Shown in pieces: positions 54,201 through 62,196 of a DNA stretch of 64,000 nucleotides. Within the stretch, counting starts at the first letter, position 1. Each line of letters opens with the position of its first letter. Position numbers and translations under genes: made by a program. This DNA comes from Arachnopeziza araneosa. Its lineage: Eukaryota > Ascomycota > Leotiomycetes > Helotiales > Arachnopezizaceae. A model generated the notes under the pieces. The model was not told where the DNA came from, ran no database searches, and saw only the letters and a program-made list of their open reading frames with translations. The stretch covers positions 248,001 to 312,000 of the forward strand of contig QYAI01000009.1 in the NCBI GenBank assembly GCA_003988855.1. Reading direction: 5' to 3'.

Positions 54201-57200
54201 GCGCCGTTTGCGCCCTACCAGTCTCGAGGGAAAGAATAGAGTAAACTCTATAGGCTTTGGAAACAAGAAGGTTCATTTTTGTTCTTTGCCCAAGCATCGA
54301 CATCGATTTTGATCTCGGAAGAATTTCTTTCACCTGAGAATACATTGCATGAGCACAAGCCAAATGGTCCTCGACTTTATCAAGACTCCCAATAGCAATT
54401 AGATACTCGCAATATGAGATGTGTAGATGCAATGTAGCATATGGGGAAACTCCACTTTCACAATTATAAGTCTTCGCTCTATCCAAAGCTAGGCCAGCTT
54501 TTCCGGAATATCCAAGCTGAAGCCACTGGGCACCTAGTTCAGTGAAATTGAAAACAAGATCATCTGGGTGTGAGATATTACTGCTGATCACATTGATATC
54601 TGCAATCAACCGCAAGGCTGCGACTCTGGTATCATTGAAACCTTTAATCTGAAGCCAGTCTGCTATGGTATGCAGATGTGAAATAAGGGCTAGAATATCA
54701 TCAACCTGGCGACTAAAAGATGCCATATCATTACAACCTGTTCGAATTGATGACCAAGTGGATAATCCTTGTTTCAATATTTCGAATCTGGGTTGAGACT
54801 CCTGAAGCTCCATGATCGTAGCTGCCATAGTCTTGAGATGAACCGTCAAATTCACCAATCCTTCGTCACGCGTGTTTCTGACCTCGATAGTCGAGAGTTG
54901 AGAAGGACATAAATCCTGGAGTGCTTCTTCCAATTCATGGCTCCGCCTGTCGCAATCCACTGGCACGAGACGAAGAAGGACTCTGATCCTGCGCAACGGA
55001 TACTGATCTCGTTTGTAGAGCATTAATAGCTCTTCGAATACCCTGATCCGGAGGTTGACAATCATATCGGATTCGGTTGCTTGGTCATATAGGACATCCA
55101 ATTGTTGTTCCAAGACAGCTCCTCTTTCTTCACCAGACCAAGACCCTTCAGCTAAGGCTATTTGGCTCGCAGATTTAATATATTTGAGCTGCACTTTGAC
55201 CAGAGATTGAACTGTCCGACCCAGCATTGCTGCCTCACGTCCCTCGTTCCAAGCGCCTTCTAGCGGCATCGAAGTAGCTCTTTCGACCACAGCAGCAAGC
55301 ACGCCATCTTCAATCAATTCATCTCGGATAATCTTAAGCGTTTTATAAAGCTCGTCATATCTAACAGTATCCTTGCAGAATTCGGCGAGGCGCTCAAGCT
55401 TTGCAATGAATTGAGCGGCTCTTCTTTCCTGATTAGGCCGTCCTCGAATACAATCAATGCAACGTCGTAGAGTTTTTATCTGTTGCCCTTCCTTCGCGTT
55501 TCCCAAATCCCGCCTGATGTCGAGGTACTGGGTGTAATACAGATTCGAGATCCTGACATAATACGACGCTGCTGAATTGACATCTCCGCCGGGCTTTCTG
55601 GCGTCTAAATCAAGTCGGTTCAGCAAAAGTAGACAGTCTTGAAGCTTTGCATCCAGTAAATCCCATGTCAACTTTGCTTCGCTCATCAGAATTTTGACAA
55701 GAAAGAGGGTGGAATCCACAGCATGAATTGATGATTTTGTTATAAATTGTTTTCGTTGCTCATACCGAACAATATCTTTGGTAGCCGATTTGGCATCTGG
55801 TGCATTTCCAATATATCTCAATGACAGCCTTGGGCATAGGAAAACCAATGTTTCGCACATCTGTCGAATGCCAGCTGGGAGCTTTGAAGAGGAATATGAG
55901 TCGGTCGATATCCGATGTTGGGCGAGGATATTGATTGCAGACCTTCTTGCATTGGAGATTTCGGTCATCAAATCATCGATTTCCGAAGAGTCACCTTTAA
56001 AGCTCTGATCCAAACTATCAAGAAGTGAGAGGAGAAGCTCTTCATCTTTAATATCACGCTTAGGTCTCTGTAGGCGAAGCGAAACAAGTCTAGCGACGAC
56101 AGAACAACGTCTTGCGTCTGAGTCTATTTCTGGATTGAGAAGCGGCTGTATTTCTTCCGTAAATCTGATGGCAATATCAATATCTCCAGCTTCTTTTGCA
56201 AGTGAACCTATCAACCGATAAATTGAAGCCACAATTGTTTTTAAAGCTCGAGGTTGTGAATCAGAACAATCTGTGAGCAATCTGTTCAAGTCTTGAGATG
56301 CTGCAGCAGCTATATCAAATGTCTGACGTGCTGTGCGTTGACTTCGGCGGGCGAATCCCAACAGACAACGGAGAAAAGGATCGAAGATGTCTTTGGAGAG
56401 GTCTCCCTCATGACCAGCGAGTCCCCACCAGAGGAAACGATTGTGAAGGGCGATAGTTTGTAATTGAATGCAGATTTCAGGAGATACACTGAGTTTCTTC
56501 TCAAGGGCTAGACCATCGTCGGATGGAGAGACGCTTGGACAAAGCGAAAGTAGAATCTCTGAAAAGCTTTGCATTTGCCGGATTATTTTCTCTAATTGTT
56601 TCGTTTGCTTCGAATTCTTAGCTGCCTGGAGTAAGAGTCTCGTCGGAGACGAGGAATGTTTTGCTTGTAAGATGGGAAGTGCATCTTGAGCTTGCTTTGG
56701 ATTCCGGGACGTAGTCATGAGCCGGAGAACTTGAAGTTGTGTTGCTATGACTAATCCTAGTTTCTCTCCAACGAAAGCAGCTTTTCCAAAATCTATCAAA
56801 TCCACTAGATTTTGCGCTGCTGTTCCTCCATTTTTTTGGGACAGACCTCTTATCTCTGTTTCGTCCGACTCAAGTCTCCACTTTAGTATCCGTAGCTCCT
56901 TTATTGCTAAGTCATCGAGGCCCAAAGTTATTAGCTTTCCTATCAATACAGACATTCCATTCTCAAGTTGAAGAGGGGGTAATTCGACTCCAGAAGACTT
57001 CGCAGCTTGTAACGTTCTTAGACAGGCAAAGCCTAACCTTGCACACTCCGCTGTTCCTCTATAGCTAGAGCTGCATATAGATGATATTGAAGAGGATCGA
57101 CTTTCCCTGGATATAGAGGGAGAGCTGGCTACTCTATTCAGTGACCGAGCCTGCAACGGAGATTGTGGTAACGAATTGGATCTCCGAAGCGTCTTTCGAG

Positions 57201-57597
57201 ATGAGGTTTTGTGCGCATCCTTTGAGGTTTGACGTCGGCCAACTGATGGTGGAGGAGATTTTATTGCATCACTGAGGGATTTCAGAGTAGCATTAATAAC
57301 CTCCGTAGCCAGAATTGACCGTTCCTTTGCCGATAAATGTTCTGGTCCATGTATTTCAACCTCGCGTATTCCAATTTGTTCCTTCTTTAAGCTTGATTTC
57401 GACTTTGTAGTCTTGCCCTTTGAACCCCTTGTTGTCGCGACTTTTGGATTTCGTACAACTGTAGCGGATTTAATGTTCTGTGGTTCGGTCTTTGGTAGTA
57501 ACAGGTCGCTGAGTGTTGTCGCGGTGCTTTGTGTACATGTTGATATTGACCCCACAGCAGCGCGGATGGAGTCCAATCCGCCTTCTAACGGTTCCAT
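51256..57597 (-). CDS. ESP1: Separase (Esp1/Cut1/BimB)
   Basis: A single 2113-codon exon. Separase is the CD-clan cysteine protease that cleaves the cohesin kleisin subunit Scc1/Rad21 at anaphase and is held inactive by securin. The catalytic dyad is intact: His1982 in LLLYFGHGSG and Cys2008 in LMGCSSGAL, 26 residues apart as in budding-yeast separase. The N-terminal 1600 residues form a helical TPR-like scaffold. A serine/lysine-rich linker at about 120-170 (SLPQSPLQARSLNR...) and another at about 1510-1530 with SxxK/R clusters are likely regulatory or self-cleavage sites. After the active site comes the usual MHAGCQALVATLWDVTDKDI segment. The ATG at 57597 starts the first long stretch with no better upstream start. 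Intronless, unlike most neighbours. Confidence 0.97.
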   Translation of the reverse strand: MEPLEGGLDSIRAAVGSISTCTQSTATTLSDLLLPKTEPQNIKSATVVRNPKVATTRGSKGKTTKSKSSLKKEQIGIREVEIHGPEHLSAKERSILATEVINATLKSLSDAIKSPPPSVGRRQTSKDAHKTSSRKTLRRSNSLPQSPLQARSLNRVASSPSISRESRSSSISSICSSSYRGTAECARLGFACLRTLQAAKSSGVELPPLQLENGMSVLIGKLITLGLDDLAIKELRILKWRLESDETEIRGLSQKNGGTAAQNLVDLIDFGKAAFVGEKLGLVIATQLQVLRLMTTSRNPKQAQDALPILQAKHSSSPTRLLLQAAKNSKQTKQLEKIIRQMQSFSEILLSLCPSVSPSDDGLALEKKLSVSPEICIQLQTIALHNRFLWWGLAGHEGDLSKDIFDPFLRCLLGFARRSQRTARQTFDIAAAASQDLNRLLTDCSDSQPRALKTIVASIYRLIGSLAKEAGDIDIAIRFTEEIQPLLNPEIDSDARRCSVVARLVSLRLQRPKRDIKDEELLLSLLDSLDQSFKGDSSEIDDLMTEISNARRSAINILAQHRISTDSYSSSKLPAGIRQMCETLVFLCPRLSLRYIGNAPDAKSATKDIVRYEQRKQFITKSSIHAVDSTLFLVKILMSEAKLTWDLLDAKLQDCLLLLNRLDLDARKPGGDVNSAASYYVRISNLYYTQYLDIRRDLGNAKEGQQIKTLRRCIDCIRGRPNQERRAAQFIAKLERLAEFCKDTVRYDELYKTLKIIRDELIEDGVLAAVVERATSMPLEGAWNEGREAAMLGRTVQSLVKVQLKYIKSASQIALAEGSWSGEERGAVLEQQLDVLYDQATESDMIVNLRIRVFEELLMLYKRDQYPLRRIRVLLRLVPVDCDRRSHELEEALQDLCPSQLSTIEVRNTRDEGLVNLTVHLKTMAATIMELQESQPRFEILKQGLSTWSSIRTGCNDMASFSRQVDDILALISHLHTIADWLQIKGFNDTRVAALRLIADINVISSNISHPDDLVFNFTELGAQWLQLGYSGKAGLALDRAKTYNCESGVSPYATLHLHISYCEYLIAIGSLDKVEDHLACAHAMYSQVKEILPRSKSMSMLGQRTKMNLLVSKAYRVYSILSLETGRAQTALTQAKQSVRLLRRAWANIEDQVRRAAGIITVATASETDKLATEFSETVVSDSSPTTTTAIYAGTSFWSIITPLFYSLNHLSRLYAHHGMFQETMYYAEQAHTLAEQVQSCGLLAISAIVLGGNSLKGAALNAGSDWLAKAGKLYAPLTQSKDVALLQYHRGKMQGVLGDHEAEIAAYEAAETMMEVLTTQNYIEGIDKLVGSTETLGEQLSQLSLVKRSKPVPKKVTSRTRAVPKSKTASQAKIPVEVASSVAAQCPELMHLKSKILREKARVLLSNKRYTEATVVLQEAANTANTQSAIVEQNLAMARQLLTQSLEQMSSDPVYSVLQDSTISFPSVIGVSRVQGDKLSVTKGSPPRKNQSTRSSRDRSLSKSPVPDSFFDKLREAQDKLTEAQSISLSISPISVIHNTATLLNSVAILLSAAGQVKGKSLAHPGLASSSIETARNLALHRELKVIQADPRGNLKIDESCWPQFSSGQDSSSLEANDLSRFQKDYVDIIPKSWTAISISISDSRNELSITKLQSGHSPFVLRLPLGRQNSMDADEEVFGFEQGHSELLEIIELANESAHDAKGREGREAKISWWEEREALDTRLKDLLENIEKVWLGGFTGIFSQHARRPDLLARFQKTFQNILDKHLPSRQKLRKRTAGPRISLDSRILELFIGLGDASHEDADFSEPLTDLLYFVVDVLQFHGEFNAYAEIDFDSIVVETMDALCCYHQAVHSSGQADEERHTILVLDKALHSFPWESLPCMDGLAVSRLPSLACLRDRIITQEQASDEKTAEGHYINRDNGSYILNPSGDLKHTQATFQKNLQGLTGWEGVCNREPSEEEFKSTLQGKDLLLYFGHGSGAQYIRAREIKKLGKCAVTFLMGCSSGALVTTGEFEPYGPPIHYMHAGCQALVATLWDVTDKDIDRFAKSAFEHWGLWEAEKMGKSKGKTKAAENMSLVEAVAKSRSSCKLRYLNAASVCVYGVPVYLK

Positions 57598-57817
57598 TAT
57601 GATACAGGGGCTAACTGGGAGTTGTTCAATACTATCGAGAATTAAACATTATAGAAAAGTGCAAAGCAATGACATCTTTCAGATATTCTACACCCATTTC
57701 GTGTACTGAACGCCTTTTATGTTACCTGGGCAACCAATGTCGGCAAAGAAAAGTCCGATGTACTGAAAAGAACGTGATGCATGATATCCTTACTTCTACA
57801 GTCAAATTGCTTGCATC
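57598..57817. promoter_or_regulatory. Divergent promoter, separase / mitochondrial membrane protein
   Basis: 220 bases between divergent ATGs. No specific site recognised. Confidence 0.5.
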
Positions 57818-58479
57818 ATGAATTCCTCACTACTCCACAAGCTTCTACTAGCACCTCCTTCAATTCGGAGCGTATTCTTCCCTTCACGGACTTTCTCAAC
57901 AAACTTATCTCGCCGATACGTCACAGCGCCAGCGATTGCACAAACCTCGTTCTGGACAAGTTTGATCCCTAAGCCTCTACGGAAGAAAAACCGGGAAGCT
58001 TTAAAAAGGAAGCCTAAGTCATCAGAATGGAACCCAGCGACCTTCTTTATCATCATATTCTTGCTCATAGGATCCAATTCCATCCAGATGATCGCATTAA
58101 AGAAAGACTTTGCTGCTTTTAGTCGTAGAGCAGATGCCAAGATTGGACTTCTGAAGGAAATCATTGAGAGAATTCAGAATGGAGAAGATGTCGATGTCGA
58201 GGGCTTGCTAGGAACTGGAGACAAAGAAATGGAGAAGGAATGGGAAGAGGGTAAGAGACGTGGGTTTTATTCTAAGTCATTTACTAATTCGTACTAGTTC
58301 TGCAAGAGATCGAGAAGGAAGATCAGGCATGGGAACTTTCACGAAAACCGAAACCAAAGCATGGACGAAACTTACAGGAAGAGAAGAATGATCCAACACC
58401 TACAGGCTCTACAGTGCGGAGAGAGGAGAGCCAAGCCGAGTCGAAACCCAAGCCTTCAAGCCCTCCCGGATTCTATTAG
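57818..58479 (+). CDS. Small mitochondrial inner-membrane-type protein, 204 aa
   Basis: Exons 57818..58250 and 58298..58479 (47-nt intron) encode 204 residues. The first about 35 residues are a good mitochondrial presequence (MNSSLLHKLLLAPPSIRSVF..., basic, hydrophobic, no acidic residues). A single transmembrane segment lies at about 74-93 (ATFFIIIFLLIGSNSIQMIA), followed by a helical, acidic, coiled-coil-like stretch (GLLKEIIERIQNGEDVDVEG, EKEWEEVLQEIEKED) and a polar tail ending KPSSPPGFY. This plan is shared by a fungal mitochondrial family of unknown function that I believe is labelled DUF5321; I am not certain of the label. It could be a respiratory-chain or assembly factor. Convergent with the sirtuin gene. 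Confidence 0.85.
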
Positions 58480-58513
58480 ATATATCATACTCATTTCATT
58501 TACAAGATTGTGT

Positions 58514-59737
58514 TCAAGATAACATGTCCTTGAAAACAGCACTATTCATGTAGGTTTCTTTGGCAATGGTTGGGATGCCCTTCAAGGGCCTCGAAACGCC
58601 AATCCTTCCCAATTGTTCAACTAGCTGCGGAAGTACTTCATCAGTTCCCATCTCCACTCTAACACCTGCTTCTCCTTGCTGGCTCATTGGCAGACTCTGG
58701 AAGAAGACATCTTCTCCTCTAACACCTCCAAGATTCAAAATTCCGATAGGCATACCGCGGTCTTTGGCCTTCTTCGCAAGTCTCCAAGCGGAATAAGTCG
58801 CCAAGGAGGTCCCCAAGACTAGCAATCTACCAGATCCGTCAATGGCTGATTCTGCTGCCTCCTTCACTGTACTCGCTATACTCTCTCCAAACATTACTAC
58901 AGCGGGCTTGAGTATCCCTGCTGTACTGCCCGATTTCCAGGCACCATCATCGTCAACCTCAACCCTTGTCTGTGTACCATCAGCGGCTACTGGTGGGTTT
59001 TTCAAGCAATGAGGGCAAGCCGGGTAACGAAATGTTGAGTACGGAGCACCAGGGAGATCGACATCTCCATCAGGATTCGTCTTCATCCCCTTGGCCCGTC
59101 TCTCATCGGGATTTTCGGTGTCTAATGCTCCAGATGCGATTATATTTTCCAGAAAAGCTGCCCACGCTGGATTCAACTTTGCTAATGCTTCTTGGAACTT
59201 CTCTCTTGGCAGATCATTACGACAAGTTACACATGTCAAAGCACGTAGATAACCATGGAGCTCAATAGTTGGGATATTTGGGTGTGCAATTGAGTGGAAC
59301 GAGTCAACGTTCTGTGTAATAACACTTCGAACCAGTCCTAAATCGCCAAGGCTTTTCAAAGCATAATGGGCTTGGTTTGGTCTCGCATTGTGTAGATTTG
59401 TCCATCCTAGAAAACTTCTTGCCCAGTATCTTTTCCTCGCCTCGTGGCTTGCTAGGAACTCATGATAATATATTGGCCGATATGTCTTGTTCACTCGATA
59501 TGTGCCATTCGTTCCTCGGTAATCTGCCAGTCCTGAAGCAACTGATATTCCAGCTCCAGACAAGATCACTGTAGAATTCGAATCGCCGTGTTCATTTTGG
59601 AGGGATGGAACCGGTGGGGCTGTGAGGAACCGCGAGAGAGCTGCGACAGCGCCTGTAATCGTATTTGCATTTCGTGGAATTATACTTGGTGAAGGAAGGG
59701 GCCCCGTGTAGGGAATTCTCATAAGCGTGTTTCGCAT
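58514..59737 (-). CDS. Sirtuin, class II / SIRT4-like NAD-dependent deacylase
   Basis: An intronless 407-residue frame. Sirtuins remove acyl groups from lysines using NAD+. The core motifs are intact: GAGIS at 61-65, TQNVD at 141-145, catalytic His161 in ELHGYL, a first zinc pair CVTC at 169-172, and a second, CPHC. Later LVLGTSLATYSAWRLAKKA and NLG match the NAD-binding end. The SxxSGLADYRGTNG loop and the GSTAGILKPAVVMFGESI segment resemble SIRT4-type (class II) sirtuins, which act in mitochondria. The N-terminus (MRNTLMRIPYTG, basic, no acidic residues up to about 48) could act as a presequence but is not strong. The zinc knuckle has an unusual long insert of about 75 residues between the two pairs (about 173-250). 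Confidence 0.92.
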   Translation of the reverse strand: MRNTLMRIPYTGPLPSPSIIPRNANTITGAVAALSRFLTAPPVPSLQNEHGDSNSTVILSGAGISVASGLADYRGTNGTYRVNKTYRPIYYHEFLASHEARKRYWARSFLGWTNLHNARPNQAHYALKSLGDLGLVRSVITQNVDSFHSIAHPNIPTIELHGYLRALTCVTCRNDLPREKFQEALAKLNPAWAAFLENIIASGALDTENPDERRAKGMKTNPDGDVDLPGAPYSTFRYPACPHCLKNPPVAADGTQTRVEVDDDGAWKSGSTAGILKPAVVMFGESIASTVKEAAESAIDGSGRLLVLGTSLATYSAWRLAKKAKDRGMPIGILNLGGVRGEDVFFQSLPMSQQGEAGVRVEMGTDEVLPQLVEQLGRIGVSRPLKGIPTIAKETYMNSAVFKDMLS

Positions 59738-60212
59738 CGAGTGGACATTGAATCAAGCTGTAAAAATTGAGCCTCGGCGGCGACACCAAAAGGACGTTAT
59801 TGACAATCGGATATCGGCGTCATAGAGCGGCAAGCCACTGCTTAGTAAGATTCTGGAGAATCCGAGGCTGCAGATTATCTTACTTGCTTCTGGTTTGAGG
59901 GGGTTCAAATGTTGGCTGAAAGTAGTGGGCCGAGCCGTACAAAGTGGTGTGGAATTTGTGACCTGACTTGCTAGCTTACTATTCATCTGCTTCGAAATCC
60001 ACGCCCATTGAATGGTCAAGGACCTGGTCAGCAAAACCTTGTGTTCTTCGTCATTGTCCCTTTGCACTTGACCACCGCAAATATTGCATGCGGGAGGACT
60101 CTTCTGGATTTTTAATGCGAACCTTTCTAACACCCGTTCTGGGCACCAGGCCCTGACCTACTTGAGGTCTCTGTTGCCTCTCGGACTTGAGTTTACTACT
60201 CATACTCCCTTG
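59738..60212. promoter_or_regulatory. Divergent promoter region, sirtuin / CDF transporter
   Basis: 475 bases between divergent starts. The CDF frame is open upstream of its ATG but begins with TTG at 60084. No specific site recognised. Confidence 0.5.
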
Positions 60213-61663
60213 ATGCCTCTCCGCTCGTTCTCTCACGGGGTGCGCTCGTTAAAACCGGTCCTCAGCCTCAATCGGGGGGTCAGAAAGACACATAGCGCGA
60301 ACCAACAGTCTCGAGTCCTTCAGACTGCCGCTCTCGACTACGCTGTGAGCTTAAGGGGCTGCATTCCAATACAATATTTTCCTCAATTTCAATCTTTTAC
60401 AAATACGTCGAACCCTCGAGTCCGTCCAATGGCTGCCCTTCAACAAACCCAAACACGATCTCACGCAGGCCACTCCCATCATCATCACCACGACAATACC
60501 TACCTCACCTCCAAGAACAAGAATGATGCTGGTGTACGGATCACCAGGTTGGGTTTATTCTCCAACCTGGGCATGGCATTAGCAAAAGGTGTGGGCGGAT
60601 ACGCCTTTAATTCACAATCGATGATTGCAGATGCATGGCACAGCTTGACAGATCTGGCAAGCGATATTTTGACATTAGCAACTGTGTCGTGGAGTATAAA
60701 ACCCCCGACGCCTTTATTTCCAACCGGTTTTGGAAAAGTAGAAAGTTTAGGGTCCTTGGGTGTCAGCGGGATGCTTTTGATCGGAGGATGCTTTATGTGC
60801 TTGAACAGTTGCGAGATTCTTTACGCACACTTTTTCCTAGACGCTCACGCGGCCGCGGAAGCTGCTATGCATGCACATGGGCACAGCCATGGCCATAGTC
60901 ATGGAGCGGCCACTCCGAGTATTCATGCCGCCTGGCTTGCCGCAGGGACTGTACTCGTTAAGGAGTGGCTATATCAAGCAAGTATGCAGTTATCCTTCCC
61001 TATGGGACCAGGTTACTAACCTGAAGAACAGCAATGAAAGTCGCTAAAGAACGAAAATCATCCGTCCTAGCCTCAAACGCCATTCATCATCGAGTTGACT
61101 CTTTAACTGGAATCGTGACTCTATTTGCAATTCTCGGCGCAAACTTCCTACACGAGGCTGCGTGGCTGGACCCTGTTGGCGGCTTCTTCATATCTCTATT
61201 GGTCATCAAAGCTGGCTGGGGAAATACGCTTGCTTCACTATATGAATTGGCCGATAAGGGAATCGATAGCGAAATCAAGAGCTCTGTCACGCGAGCAGCC
61301 AAAAAGAGCTTTGAAAATCTTAGAGATGGCTCAGAAGTCGAACTGAGAGAAGTCGAGGGTGTCAAATCTGGTCAAAATTATCTCGTGGATTTGCAACTCG
61401 CAGTGCCGAGAACATGGACAGTTGAGGACGTGAGAGAGGTTGAAGATGGAGTCAGAGAAATGGTTGGCTCAAAGGTTCGAGGGGTTCGCCGTGTCAAAGT
61501 TCGTTTCGTACCGAAGGATGAGGATTCGACTTCTCTATTTGATGAATTTATCAGTGGCGACATAAGCCCACGGGAAAGCCCAGAGCCGGAAGATCATGAC
61601 CATGACCATGACCATGACCACGGCCACTCGAATAGCAATGTTACTGGAAAGAAGACCCAATAG
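60213..61663 (+). CDS. Mitochondrial cation diffusion facilitator (MMT1/2-like)
   Basis: Exons 60213..60981 and 61032..61663 (50-nt intron) give 466 residues. CDF proteins move Zn, Fe or Mn by proton exchange; the MMT branch exports iron from mitochondria in yeast. The first about 70 residues are basic and acid-poor (MPLRSFSHGVRSLKPVLSLN...), a probable presequence. Metal-site residues: His143 and Asp147 in IADAWHSLTDLASD (TM2), and His275 and Asp279 in AIHHRVDSLTG (TM5). Histidine-rich loops are striking: HSHHHHHDN near 88, HAHGHSHGHSHG in the cytosolic or matrix loop, and a DH repeat (DHDHDHDHDHGH) near the C-terminus. The C-terminal cytoplasmic-domain-like fold (SEVELREVEGVKSGQNYLVD) follows TM6. 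Whether it moves Fe or Zn cannot be told from sequence. Confidence 0.92.
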
Positions 61664-62196
61664 ATAATCTACTGTATATTTAGAAGATTGAAGGGATGGC
61701 TACCTCTTCTGATTGGCGTTGTAACTTTGTAGAGATGAAAGTGCTTTGGGGTTTGGGTATCATCGGAGGCGTTTGATGGGAGGCTACGATTGAGAAGAAG
61801 CTGTATATCAGTACAAATATATACGTAAAAGAGCTTTCTGACCATTTCCTTCCATGCTTCTGCAATGGTTCTACCTCTTAATAGCTCATTCATGATTGAA
61901 CAGTCTTTGTAACTACAAGACTTCGACCCCCACACAAGGTCCCTCGCGGCAGGTGATGGATAATTTTCGAGGAACGAAACATACAGCTGAGGCTCTTGAA
62001 TTTATTTATATTATGTACTCAGTCACTCAAATCTACCTACTTTCAGCCAGCAGACCTCTTACCTGCTCCACGAAATTACTGTCTATCTTATGTCTCTATG
62101 ACGCTCTTTTTGGTCAAGGAAAGATTTGATATGGGAATAGTCATTACAATCTGAACTATCCATTCTATGAACGAATCGTTGTACAAACTTATCTCC
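61664..62196. other. Intergenic between convergent CDF and LIM genes
   Basis: 530 bases, AT-rich, with both 3' ends. No gene supported. Confidence 0.5.
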
